Assembly (NCBI GenBank): GCA_937973575.1
Contig: CALJKH010000225.1
Coordinates: 1 to 32,718, forward strand
Source of the DNA: an uncultured Solirubrobacterales bacterium
GTDB taxonomy: Bacteria; Actinomycetota; Thermoleophilia; Solirubrobacterales; Solirubrobacteraceae
Reading direction: 5' to 3'
DNA: 32,718 bases
Shown here: one piece after another, positions 1 through 7,627 of the stretch
How positions within the stretch are numbered: the first letter of the stretch is position 1
How the letters are laid out: each line of letters starts with the position of its first letter
Position numbers and translations under genes: made by a program
The notes under the pieces: generated by a model
Databases searched by the model: none
The model's input: only the letters and a program-made list of their open reading frames with translations
Told to the model about the DNA's origin: nothing

Positions 1-282
1 TCAGCGGTTAAGAGGGAATCCGACGCTGCCCAAAGCGCGACTCTCACCTACCTAAACGGTGTTGCCTCGCCGTGCAAGGAGAAGGTCCAAGCTTTTGACG
101 ACGAGATCAAAGCCATCACCGAGCTCCTGACGAAGAACAGCGGCGGTAAGGACAACCAAGCAGCATCCAAGCTGATCGCCGCGGTTGAGAGCGGCGAGGT
201 GCAAACGAAGCTCGCGGAGGCGAAGGCCACCTTTACCGAGATGACAAAGACCTGCGCGAACCTGGCCCCCAAGGGCAAGTAG
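1..282 (+). CDS. C-terminal part of an unidentified helical protein (5' end outside window)
   Basis: An open frame runs from base 1 to a TAG at 280..282 and encodes about 93 residues with no start in the window, so this is the 3' end of a gene that begins upstream. The sequence is rich in Ala, Lys, Glu and Thr and reads as amphipathic helices, with two cysteines (in SPCKEK and KTCANL) that could form a disulfide in an exported protein. I do not recognise the family. A secreted or lipoprotein helical protein is possible, but the signal region is not visible. The codon pattern (G/C-rich third positions) supports real coding. Confidence 0.7.
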   Translation, partial: SAVKRESDAAQSATLTYLNGVASPCKEKVQAFDDEIKAITELLTKNSGGKDNQAASKLIAAVESGEVQTKLAEAKATFTEMTKTCANLAPKGK

Positions 283-309
283 CGATAAAAAGCCCCGCCT
301 CCGCCCTCA

Positions 310-672
310 GTGGCTACGAATGGAGGCATGAAGGAACGTGACGAAAAAGACCTTCGCTGGGTCGACCCGGAGATCCTGATCGCTGAGGAAGAGCAGCTTG
401 CCGCTGAAGAAGCTGGGGCTATCGGTGGACGCGCTGGCGATGAGAACATCAACCCGGCGGACAGGCCTGTCCGTGAGGCGGGCGGTGGTGAGGCTGAAGG
501 GTTTGAAATGACGGAGCAGGACCTGATCCGCCATGCGTCACATGGGGACGATGTGTCTGACTCGATCGTGTTCCATGATGCTGCCCGCCCGGAGGCTGAG
601 GCGAACAAGCAAACAGGAACCTCTGGCGACGCGGATCACATCGCTTCGTCGAACAGAACTGAAGAGGAGTAG
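310..672 (+). CDS. small conserved hypothetical protein with EAGGGEAEGFE motif
   Basis: The product is a 120-residue hydrophilic acidic protein. The central block (VREAGGGEAEGFEMTEQDLI followed by HASHGD) resembles a motif I know from short uncharacterised actinobacterial proteins, in which a glycine-rich EAGGG(x)AEGFE segment precedes a helix ending in HGD. No signal peptide or membrane segment is present. The GTG at 310 gives 120 aa; the ATG at 328 (114 aa) is also possible, but the GGAGG at 322..326 lies only one base from that ATG, too close for normal spacing. It converges on the acidic-protein gene at 700..1269, with a small hairpin between the two stops. Its function is unknown. Confidence 0.8.
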   Translation: MATNGGMKERDEKDLRWVDPEILIAEEEQLAAEEAGAIGGRAGDENINPADRPVREAGGGEAEGFEMTEQDLIRHASHGDDVSDSIVFHDAARPEAEANKQTGTSGDADHIASSNRTEEE

Positions 673-704
673 CTGCGGGCGGCGACTAGCCGCTGGCGAC
701 TACT
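668..704. terminator. possible bidirectional hairpin between convergent genes
   Basis: The segment has an inner perfect stem GCGGC (679..683) / GCCGC (689..693) with a 5-base loop. Outer arms AGTAG (668..672) and CTACT (700..704) span the two facing stop codons. It lacks a U tract, so a terminator role is only suggested by its position between two convergent genes. Confidence 0.35.
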
Positions 705-1269
705 TGTCGTCTTCGAAGTCGAAGTCCTTCGGGGGAGCCTGCTCGAACCAGAGCCTGTCGTGGTCTGGGCTCTCCTCAAGAAAGTCTGGGGTGCCTTCAA
801 GAATGTCGCCTTCGCGCTCCTCGACAACCTCAGGCGCTGCAGCTGTGTCTGCTGAGCGAAGTGAGGGATCCTCAAGGTCCTCCTCCTCGCTGGCAACTTC
901 AGCCTCGGTATCAACGTCCTCCTCTGTGAAGACATCAAAGTGCTCTGTGGCTTGGTCAACCGGTGCTGACTGCGCTTCAGCAGCTACCGGCAGTTCCTCT
1001 TCGAGCTCCGACTCAGCATCGAAGGGCTCGTCGTCCTCAAACGGAATGCCCTCGGCGTCCTCTTCCTCAAACTCATCCGCCTCGGCAGCTGGCACAGGCT
1101 GAGTGCCGGCTACAAGGTCGTCGGTGTCATCGTGGGCTTCGGGCTCCTCTACCTCACGGACAACCGGACCTAGGGCCTCGGACTCTGCCTTGGCAATCTC
1201 GGTCGGGTCAGCGCCTCTTCGGCGGAGGAGGTCAATGTGGTCGCGAATTGCGTCGTCCAGCAAGCCCAT
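700..1269 (-). CDS. highly acidic low-complexity protein, probably lineage-specific family
   Basis: The product has 189 residues. The first ~35 residues form a mixed-charge helix (MGLLDDAIRDHIDLLRRRGA, then DPTEIAKAESEALGP). A long stretch dominated by Glu and Asp (roughly residues 40-165) follows, probably disordered. It ends in an aromatic block around DRLWFEQAPPKDFDFEDD. From memory, proteins with these N- and C-terminal blocks and a variable acidic middle occur in Thermoleophilia, with no known function. The ATG at 1269 is preceded by AGGA about 10 bases upstream and is preferred: an upstream in-frame extension would run through the tRNA-Ala gene on the opposite strand. No membrane segment is present, so a cytoplasmic location is likely. 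Confidence 0.85.
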   Translation of the reverse strand: MGLLDDAIRDHIDLLRRRGADPTEIAKAESEALGPVVREVEEPEAHDDTDDLVAGTQPVPAAEADEFEEEDAEGIPFEDDEPFDAESELEEELPVAAEAQSAPVDQATEHFDVFTEEDVDTEAEVASEEEDLEDPSLRSADTAAAPEVVEEREGDILEGTPDFLEESPDHDRLWFEQAPPKDFDFEDDK

Positions 1270-1338
1270 CTGCAGGAATCCTAGCTGCGGCGCTACGATG
1301 CAGGTCGCTTGGGACGCCGCCTGCGGCATTCCAAACAT

Positions 1339-1411
1339 GGGGCTATAGCTCAGATGGGAGAGCGCCTGGATCGCACCCAGGAGGTCGCCGGTTCGATTCC
1401 GGCTAGCTCCA
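1339..1411 (+). tRNA. tRNA-Ala (anticodon CGC)
   Basis: A complete cloverleaf can be drawn. The acceptor arm GGGGCTA (1339..1345) pairs with TAGCTCC (1404..1410) and includes the G3:U70 wobble that is the alanine identity element. The D arm reads TAGCTCAGATGGGAGAGC. The anticodon stem CCTGG/CCAGG encloses loop ATCGCAC with anticodon CGC. The T arm is GCCGG-TTCGATT-CCGGC. The discriminator is A1411 and CCA is not encoded. It reads GCG alanine codons. The gene is transcribed in the same direction as ppk1, which starts about 70 bases downstream. Confidence 0.96.
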
Positions 1412-1427
1412 CTGGCCCCTGCAGTGA

Positions 1428-1444
1428 CGGCAAACTGCCGCTTT
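1428..1444 (+). terminator. short hairpin after tRNA-Ala
   Basis: CGGCA (1428..1432) and TGCCG (1436..1440) form a 5-bp stem with a 3-base loop, followed by CTTT. It is placed correctly for ending the tRNA transcript before ppk1, but it is short and its T tract is weak. Confidence 0.3.
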
Positions 1445-1481
1445 ACCTGCGTTTTCTGGTCGCTGACTAACATCAGTTGTG

Positions 1482-3590
1482 ATGGAAGAAGTCACGGATA
1501 CAGCAGCCCAGTCGCCAGTAACCAGCAATGGTCAGGCTCCTGCCAGCACACCGCAGCTGGACGACCCGAGCCTCTACAACAACCGCGAGATTTCGTGGGT
1601 TGAGTTCGACAGCCGAGTCCTTCAGCTAGCCGAGGACCCAACCACCCCACTGCTTGAGAGGGCAAAGTTCCTCGCGATCACTGCGACCAACCTTGACGAA
1701 TTCGTCCAGGTCCGCCTTGCTGGCCTGCGTGAGCAGATCGAAGCTGGAATCGACGCCCGCGGCGCCGATGGACTCTCGCCCGGTGACGCCAACGAGCGGG
1801 TGTCAGAAGCAATCGCCAAACTGATGGACCGTCACGGCCGGCTTTGGCAGCAGGAGGTGCTGCCACAACTGCGTGAGCACGGGATCCGGATTGTTTCTCC
1901 CACAGACCTTGAAGCGGATGACCTTGCTGCACTCGACCGTGATTTCGAGACGCGGATCTTCCCTGTTCTAACTCCGCTTGCCGACGCCCCAGGCCGCCCG
2001 TTTCCCTACATCTCAAACCTCTCCCTTTCAATCGCTGTGCGGCTCCATGACCCAGTCACTGGCGAAGATGCCTTTGCTCGTGTCAAGGCTCCAAGCGAGG
2101 TGCTTGAGCGCTTTGTCCCAGTTGGCGGTGATGGTGCGCTTGTTCCACTTGAGCAGGTAATCGCTCGCCACCTGAACGAGCTCTTCCAGGGGATGGAGAT
2201 CATCTCCCACTCCTTCTTCCGCGTCACTCGCGATGCCGACTTCACCGTTTCCGACGAAGCTGACGACCTCCTCCAAGCAGTTGAAGAGGAGCTTCGGAGA
2301 AGGCGCTTCGGCGAAGCAGTACGACTCGAAGTGTCAGCAGACATGGACCCCGTGATCCGCGGCTGGCTTACCGAGAAGCTTGACCTCGAAGAGGGAGACG
2401 TTGTTGATGTCGATGGCCTGATCAACCTTGGCGACCTCTGGGAAATCCATGGGCTCCGCGGCTACGACGACCTACGCGACAAGCCATGGAGCCCGCTTGT
2501 TCCGGCAGCCCTGAAGCGCCGCGACGGCGAGCCCGCCGACATCTTCCAAGTGATTCGCAAGGGCGACGTACTTGTCCACCACCCCTACGACTCATTTGCC
2601 GCCTCAGTCGAGCGGCTTTCGCGCCAGGCAGCTCGCGATGACAAGGTGCTCGCGATTAAGCAGACGGTGTACAGAACCTCTGACGACTCCACACTTGTTC
2701 CATCAATGGTTGAGGCTGCCGAACAGGGCAAGCAGGCAGTGAGTGTTGTTGAGGTGAAGGCACGCTTTGACGAGAGCGAAAACATTGGCTGGGTCAAGAC
2801 ACTTGAGGACGCTGGCGCCCATGTTTGCCACGGCCTCCCTGGACTCAAAACCCACGCGAAGGCTCTTATGGTCGTTCGCCAGGAAGGCACTGGAGTCCGT
2901 CGATATGTCCACATTGGTACGGGCAACTACAACGCCAAGACCGCCCGCATCTACGAAGACTTTGGCCTCCTCACCTGTGACCCTGACATCGCCGAGGATG
3001 TGAGCGACCTCTTCAACATGCTGACCGGCTACGCCCGCCCAGCTGAGTTCCGCAAGGTTGTGATTTCACCAACTGGAACTCGTAACAAGATCATCGAAGA
3101 GGTTGACGCGACGATCGCAGCACACAAGGCAGGCCAGCCAGCGCGCATCAGGATGAAGATGAATGCTCTGGTCGACCAGAAGTCAATCGAAGCGCTTTAT
3201 CGCGCCTCTCAGGCTGGTGTGAAGATTGACCTGAACATTCGTGGAGTTTGCTGCCTTCTTCCTGGCGTGCCAGGGGTCAGCGACAACATCACAGTGCGCT
3301 CAGTCGTCGGCCGCTTCCTTGAGCACTCCCGCATCTACTGCTTCGAACGCGGCGAGGAGCGGAGCATCTGGTTTGGCTCAGCTGACCTGATGCCGCGAAA
3401 CCTTGACATGCGAGTTGAGCTGTTGGTCCCGATTGAGGCACCTGAGCTTCAGGATCAGCTGGTTGACACCCTCGACCTCTGCATGGAGGACGACGTCAAC
3501 TCGTGGGAGCTGGGTCCGGACCGTCAGTGGACCCGCAGGACTGGCAATAGCCGCTCAGTTCATCGCGAACTGATTGCCCGCTCCAGCTAG
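1482..3590 (+). CDS. ppk1: polyphosphate kinase 1
   Basis: This enzyme reversibly transfers the ATP gamma-phosphate to inorganic polyphosphate chains. The 702-703 residue length is normal for the family. The N domain begins at NNREISWVEFDSRVLQ, followed by the phospholipase-D-like catalytic halves. LKTHAKALMV (His about 459) matches the autophosphorylated histidine region. RYVHIGTGNYN (His about 478) follows it closely, and FLEHSRIYCF (His about 616) is the second HKD-type histidine. The first ~30 residues are a polar, probably disordered extension. GTG at 1479 and ATG at 1482 are adjacent in frame; ATG is chosen, and neither has a clear Shine-Dalgarno. The stop overlaps the tkt stop of the opposite strand, so no terminator separates the two genes. 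Confidence 0.97.
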   Translation: MEEVTDTAAQSPVTSNGQAPASTPQLDDPSLYNNREISWVEFDSRVLQLAEDPTTPLLERAKFLAITATNLDEFVQVRLAGLREQIEAGIDARGADGLSPGDANERVSEAIAKLMDRHGRLWQQEVLPQLREHGIRIVSPTDLEADDLAALDRDFETRIFPVLTPLADAPGRPFPYISNLSLSIAVRLHDPVTGEDAFARVKAPSEVLERFVPVGGDGALVPLEQVIARHLNELFQGMEIISHSFFRVTRDADFTVSDEADDLLQAVEEELRRRRFGEAVRLEVSADMDPVIRGWLTEKLDLEEGDVVDVDGLINLGDLWEIHGLRGYDDLRDKPWSPLVPAALKRRDGEPADIFQVIRKGDVLVHHPYDSFAASVERLSRQAARDDKVLAIKQTVYRTSDDSTLVPSMVEAAEQGKQAVSVVEVKARFDESENIGWVKTLEDAGAHVCHGLPGLKTHAKALMVVRQEGTGVRRYVHIGTGNYNAKTARIYEDFGLLTCDPDIAEDVSDLFNMLTGYARPAEFRKVVISPTGTRNKIIEEVDATIAAHKAGQPARIRMKMNALVDQKSIEALYRASQAGVKIDLNIRGVCCLLPGVPGVSDNITVRSVVGRFLEHSRIYCFERGEERSIWFGSADLMPRNLDMRVELLVPIEAPELQDQLVDTLDLCMEDDVNSWELGPDRQWTRRTGNSRSVHRELIARSS

Positions 3591-5584
3591 AGCAGAGAAT
3601 TAACGCGGTCAACGACCGCAGCCGGCGTGATGCCGAACTTCTCGTAGAGCACGGAGGCCGGTGCCGAAGCACCAAAGCGCTCAACTGAGACATGGGCTTG
3701 GGCGTAACGCTCCCAACCCATCGAAATACCCGCCTCAACAGAAACGGTTGGCAGTCCCTTAGGAAGAACTGCCTCCTTCTCTGCGTCGGAGAGCTGTTCA
3801 AAGAGTTCCCAGGACGGCATTGCTACAACTCGGGCCTCAGTTCCGGCTGCTGCCAGCTGATCTCGAGCTGCGAGTGCGATCTCTACCTCGGACCCAGTCG
3901 CGACGATCGCAGCTGCCGGGCTGCCGTTGCAGGCAAGTACATAGCCACCCTGGCCAAGCCCTTCAGCTTTGCCGAGCACATCGCGGTCGAGAACTTCAAG
4001 ATCTTGGCGGCTCAGGATCAACGCGACCGGACCGTTGATTTCCTCTGAGATAACTCGCCATGCTTCAGCCGTCTCAGTTGCATCAGATGGTCGGATAACG
4101 GTAAGTCCTGGGATCGCGCGGAGAGTGGTGATGTGTTCAACAGGCTGGTGGGTTGGGCCGTCCTCGCCGAGGGCGATTGAATCGTGGCTGAAGACCCATG
4201 TCGTGTTGAGGCGCATCAGCGACGAGAGGCGGATGGCTGAGCGCATGTAATCGGCGAACTGGAGGAAGGTCGAGCCGAACGGGCGCACGATGCCGCCGTG
4301 AAGGGCCATGCCGTTGACCATTGCTCCCATTGCATGCTCACGAACTCCGAAGTGGATGTTGCGGCCGTCTTCCGTCTTTGTGAAGTCGCCACCACCGGGC
4401 ACAGTTGCCTTGACGGATGACGCCAGGTCGGCGCTTCCCCCAAGCATTGTTGGAAGGTGGTCTGCAACAGCGCCCATTGCCTTACCGCCAGCTGCACGGG
4501 TTGCGACCTTGTCGCCAGCCTCCCAAGTTGGGAGTGCGGCGCCGAGACCGGGCATTGCACGGCCTTCTTGGCTTGCGCGCCAGAGTTCAGCAGTGTCCTG
4601 GTCGCCTGCGAGGAAATCGGCGAGTCGCGCTTCCCACTCGGCACGCGCAGCTGAACCCTTGGCAACTGCGTTCCAGCGCTCAGGTACACCGGCTGGGATA
4701 GCGAACATCTCATCTGGGTTAAACCCAAGTGCTTCCTTGACCGCGCGAAGCTCGTCAGAGCCGAGTGGGGCACCGTGCACACCGGAGGTGTTCTGCTTGT
4801 TCGGCGCGGGGTAGCCAATAATCGACTTGACGCGGATCAGAGTTGGACGCTCTGTTTCGGCCTTACCAGCGGCAAGCGCTGCTCGGAGAGCGTCAAGGTC
4901 ATCAACAGTGTCAACAGTCAGCGTGTGCCAGCCGTAGGCGTCAAACCTCTTCATTACATCTTCGCCGTCGAAGCTCATTGAGGTAGGCCCGTCGAGCGAA
5001 ATTGAGTTGTCGTCCCAGCAGTAGACGAGCTTGCCGAGGCCAAGGTGCCCTGCGAGCGAAGCTGCCTCTGCGGCAATGCCCTCCATCAGATCGCCGTCGG
5101 AGACAATGCCCCATGTCATGTGGTCGACAACCTCCGCCCCGAAGCGGCCGCGGAGCCAGCGCTCAGCTACGGCCATCCCGACACCATTGGCGAAGCCTTG
5201 GCCGAGCGGACCAGTGGTCGTCTCTACGCCCGGCGTTGGGTGCTCGGGATCAAACTCAGGGTGGCCAGGAGTGCGCGACCCCCACTGGCGGAAGTTCTTC
5301 AGTTCATCCAACGGAAGGTCGTACCCCGACAGGTGCAGTGCCGAGTAGAGAAGCATTGACCCGTGGCCGGGTGAGAGGACGAAGCGATCACGATCAGCCC
5401 AATGCGGGTCAGACGGGTCGTGCTTCATTACATCGGCGAAGAGGACGAATGCCAACGGCGCTAGGGCCAGCGGGAGGCCTGGGTGGCCAGAGTTGGCAGC
5501 TTCCACAGCATCGGCCGAGAGCACTCGGGCGGTGTCAACGGAGAGTCGTTCGATGTCCACGTTTGTGGTCTCTTCTTCAGCCAT
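3587..5584 (-). CDS. tkt: transketolase
   Basis: This thiamine-diphosphate enzyme moves two-carbon ketol units between sugar phosphates in the pentose phosphate pathway. The 665 residues match the family length. Visible motifs are ANSGHPGLPL (His about 34), the TPP/metal motif region SDGDLMEGIAAEA (about 162-174) ending in DDNSISLDG, KQNTSGVHGAPLG, and the pyrimidine domain FGVREHAMGAMVNG with the activating Glu. Starting at MAEEETTNVDIERLS (ATG at 5584) fits homologues. An upstream in-frame ATG at 5620 would add twelve proline-rich residues and would begin inside a hairpin, so it is rejected. The gene follows the dehydrogenase at 5672..6556 by 87 bases in the same direction. Its stop overlaps that of ppk1 on the other strand. 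Confidence 0.97.
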   Translation of the reverse strand: MAEEETTNVDIERLSVDTARVLSADAVEAANSGHPGLPLALAPLAFVLFADVMKHDPSDPHWADRDRFVLSPGHGSMLLYSALHLSGYDLPLDELKNFRQWGSRTPGHPEFDPEHPTPGVETTTGPLGQGFANGVGMAVAERWLRGRFGAEVVDHMTWGIVSDGDLMEGIAAEAASLAGHLGLGKLVYCWDDNSISLDGPTSMSFDGEDVMKRFDAYGWHTLTVDTVDDLDALRAALAAGKAETERPTLIRVKSIIGYPAPNKQNTSGVHGAPLGSDELRAVKEALGFNPDEMFAIPAGVPERWNAVAKGSAARAEWEARLADFLAGDQDTAELWRASQEGRAMPGLGAALPTWEAGDKVATRAAGGKAMGAVADHLPTMLGGSADLASSVKATVPGGGDFTKTEDGRNIHFGVREHAMGAMVNGMALHGGIVRPFGSTFLQFADYMRSAIRLSSLMRLNTTWVFSHDSIALGEDGPTHQPVEHITTLRAIPGLTVIRPSDATETAEAWRVISEEINGPVALILSRQDLEVLDRDVLGKAEGLGQGGYVLACNGSPAAAIVATGSEVEIALAARDQLAAAGTEARVVAMPSWELFEQLSDAEKEAVLPKGLPTVSVEAGISMGWERYAQAHVSVERFGASAPASVLYEKFGITPAAVVDRVNSLL

Positions 5585-5592
5585 AAGGTGAG

Positions 5593-5627
5593 GGACGGTC
5601 CCCCGAGGGGGAGGCGGCAAACCGTCC
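5593..5627 (-). promoter_or_regulatory. stable hairpin in the tkt leader
   Basis: The arms GGACGGT (5593..5599) and ACCGTCC (5621..5627) form a perfect 7-bp stem. Inside it a run of five C (5600..5604) can pair with five G (5607..5611). The structure ends 8 bases before the tkt ATG, in a leader with no evident Shine-Dalgarno. It could end transcription from the upstream dehydrogenase gene or affect tkt translation; the sequence alone does not decide between these. Confidence 0.4.
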
Positions 5628-5671
5628 GAGCCGAATCGTTGCCATCGGCCCGGACGATGCCTTCAACTTTC

Positions 5672-6556
5672 CTAGTTCTCGTCGCCCTTTTCGATCTCAG
5701 GCGTGCCGGATCCTGAAGTGAGTCCGCCAGTTGCACGCTGCTGGTAGGCGAGGCGCTTGGCGTCGTCAACCTGAACGAGGACCTTGTCGGCGCGAAGCAG
5801 GCGGTTCATGCCCTCGGCCATTGCGCGAGGCATAAGTGCCGATGAACGCACGATCGCGTTGTTGCTGCGTGGGACGTAGACATCGAAGCGAGGGTTCTTC
5901 AGTGCGCTGGTGATTTCGTCAGCCACATCCTGAGCCTCAACATTCTTGACAAGGCGGGCCGAGCCAAGACCTGAGGCGAGCTCAGTGTTGACGATCACTG
6001 GCATTACGCAGGAAACCTCAACATCGGTGCCTCGAAGCTCGCCGCGGATTGACTCCGAAAGGCCAACAACAGCGTGCTTGGTTGCGCAGTAGGTAGCCGC
6101 ACCTGGGAAGCCGGACTTGCCAGCCATTGAGGCTACATTCACAAGGTGTCCGCGGCCACGGCGACGGAAGCGACGGCCTGCGATCTGTGACCCGACGAGA
6201 ACACCCCAAAGGTTGATCTCGATCTGACGGCGTGAGAGCTCAAGGTTCTCGTCGAGGAAATCGCCGAGCAGCATGATGCCGGCGTTATTGACGAGGACGT
6301 CCAGCGGGCCAAGCTTGGCCTCAGTCGCGTCGATGAAAGCCTCAAAGGACTCCTTGCTTGTTACATCAACCGGCAGGCCAATCGTGCCGCCGCCGATCTC
6401 AGCTGCTGCCTGTTCAGCTGCAGCGTGGTCAATGTCACCAATTGCAACCTTTGCGCCCTCGCGGACAAGGGTGGTTGCAGTGGTGCGGCCGATGCCACGG
6501 GCACCACCGGTGATTGCGATTACTTGACCTACAAGCGAACGGGGCTGCTTAGCCAT
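5672..6556 (-). CDS. short-chain dehydrogenase/reductase (SDR)
   Basis: The product is a classical SDR oxidoreductase of 294 residues using NAD(P). The Rossmann nucleotide motif TGGARGIG is at 16-23, NNAG at 90-93, the catalytic Ser in NVASMAG (about 143) and the catalytic pair in YCATK (Tyr156, Lys160). An extra ~60-residue C-terminal segment after the core (DVYVPRSNNAIVRS onward) is longer than minimal SDRs; similar tails occur in actinobacterial SDRs of unknown substrate. The ATG at 6556 has a strong AAGGAG about 9 bases upstream. The gene is divergent from the hydrolase at 6708 and may be co-transcribed with tkt. The substrate cannot be predicted. Confidence 0.92.
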   Translation of the reverse strand: MAKQPRSLVGQVIAITGGARGIGRTTATTLVREGAKVAIGDIDHAAAEQAAAEIGGGTIGLPVDVTSKESFEAFIDATEAKLGPLDVLVNNAGIMLLGDFLDENLELSRRQIEINLWGVLVGSQIAGRRFRRRGRGHLVNVASMAGKSGFPGAATYCATKHAVVGLSESIRGELRGTDVEVSCVMPVIVNTELASGLGSARLVKNVEAQDVADEITSALKNPRFDVYVPRSNNAIVRSSALMPRAMAEGMNRLLRADKVLVQVDDAKRLAYQQRATGGLTSGSGTPEIEKGDEN

Positions 6557-6707
6557 TTGGAGTCTCTCCTTAAAGATTGAGTGCAGCTGTCTTACCTACA
6601 GAAACTACTGAGACGGCAGCCTGCCTGCCGCGTGACTTCGGGTCCCAAGTTGCGCAGGCGCGTCATGGGGGCCGCACTAGCCGAGTCCGGGCCTACGATC
6701 AGATCCA

Positions 6708-7541
6708 ATGGCTCACTTTGTTCATGAAGGGCAGCGGATTGCCTACACCATCCACGGTGGTGGCAAAAAGGTGGTCGTGCTGATTCCAGGCCTACTCACC
6801 TCCCAGCGAATTCACTCTGCACTTGCTGAATCGCTTGCTGATCAAGGCGCTCGAGTGGTAACGATGGACCCACTCGGCCACGGTGAGTCGGACAAGCCCC
6901 TTGAGATGTGGCGCTACTCAATGCGGTCCTACGCGCAGCAAACGATTGGACTCCTTGACCACCTCGATGTGAAGTCAGCAGTGGTTGGCGGTGCATCGCT
7001 CGGCGCCAACACGACCCTTGAAGTGGCCAGCGCTGCGCCTGAGCGCCTCAAGGGAATGATCTTGGAGATGCCTGTACTTGAGTCGGCCCTGCTCGGCTGT
7101 GCGATCGCGTTCTCGCCCCTGATGTGCGCTCAGACCTTTGCTGCCCCGGCAATGCGCGTCGCCGGAAAGGCAGCATCGCTGATTCCACGCAGCCTCGTGC
7201 CGTTCATCGGTGAGATCGCGTTGGACTGGATTGAGCAGGACCCAGCGCCAGGCGCGGCAGTCCTGCAAGGACTCTTCTTTGAGCGGGTTGCTCCACCACG
7301 GGCAGAACGGCGAACCTTCAAGTCGCCAGCGCTGATCATTGGCCACCCCAGTGACCCGGTGCACCCATTCTCGGACGCTGGCCTCCTGCACGACGAACTT
7401 GACAACTCGCGGCTACTGAAGGCCAACTCTGTAATCGAACTGCGGTCTCGCCCCGAGCGCCTTACAGGCGAAATCATCAGCTTCGTGAACGAATGCTGGG
7501 CTCCGAAGCGAGCGAGAGCGAAGGCGGGCTCGGCCGCCTAG
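6708..7541 (+). CDS. alpha/beta-hydrolase fold protein
   Basis: The product is a 277-residue soluble protein with the alpha/beta-hydrolase pattern. The oxyanion-region strand VVVLIPGLL (22-30) is followed by MDPLGHGES (53-61). The nucleophile elbow is GGASLGAN, with Ser97 in G-x-S-x-G, and a probable acid is Asp216 in HPSDPVHP. The histidine usually found near the C-terminus after the acid (GH followed by hydrophobics) is not present: that position reads NSVIELRSRPERLTGEI. The enzyme may use another histidine or may not be a normal hydrolase. The ATG start is preceded by a weak site. It is divergent from the SDR gene. Likely an esterase or lipase-like enzyme of unknown substrate. Confidence 0.88.
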   Translation: MAHFVHEGQRIAYTIHGGGKKVVVLIPGLLTSQRIHSALAESLADQGARVVTMDPLGHGESDKPLEMWRYSMRSYAQQTIGLLDHLDVKSAVVGGASLGANTTLEVASAAPERLKGMILEMPVLESALLGCAIAFSPLMCAQTFAAPAMRVAGKAASLIPRSLVPFIGEIALDWIEQDPAPGAAVLQGLFFERVAPPRAERRTFKSPALIIGHPSDPVHPFSDAGLLHDELDNSRLLKANSVIELRSRPERLTGEIISFVNECWAPKRARAKAGSAA

Positions 7542-7542
7542 A

Positions 7543-7625
7543 GGGTTGTGTCAGTCGCCGTGAGGACAATCAGCGCGGGCGACGGGATGGAGCCCGTCGC
7601 GTCCTGCAGGCGACTGACACAACCC
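7543..7625. repeat. large perfect inverted repeat forming a branched hairpin
   Basis: The arms GGGTTGTGTCAGTCGCC (7543..7559) and its exact reverse complement (7609..7625) form a 17-bp perfect stem. After a 3x3 internal loop the helix continues with AGGAC (7563..7567) / GTCCT (7601..7605). An inner hairpin GCGACGGG (7579..7586) / CCCGTCGC (7593..7600) closes a 6-base loop. The element fills the gap between the convergent hydrolase and sugar-transferase genes. There is no T tract. A bidirectional terminator, a small repetitive element or a structured RNA are all possible. Confidence 0.8.
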
Positions 7626-7627
7626 GC

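Noticed and set aside
1294..1299. TACGAT as a -10 box for tRNA-Ala
   Set aside because: It matches four of six positions, but no acceptable -35 element lies at 16-18 bases upstream.
1339..1411. tRNA-Ala as an integration site for a genomic island
   Set aside because: No integrase, no repeat of the tRNA 3' end and no transfer gene was seen on either side.
1270..1473. Upstream extension of the acidic protein
   Set aside because: It would translate the antisense of the tRNA-Ala gene; the ATG at 1269 has a plausible ribosome binding site.
5002..5586. 194-codon plus-strand open frame opposite tkt
   Set aside because: It is antisense to the clear transketolase gene, has a low-complexity Arg/Pro/Gln composition typical of a shadow frame in GC-rich DNA, and shows no recognisable motif.
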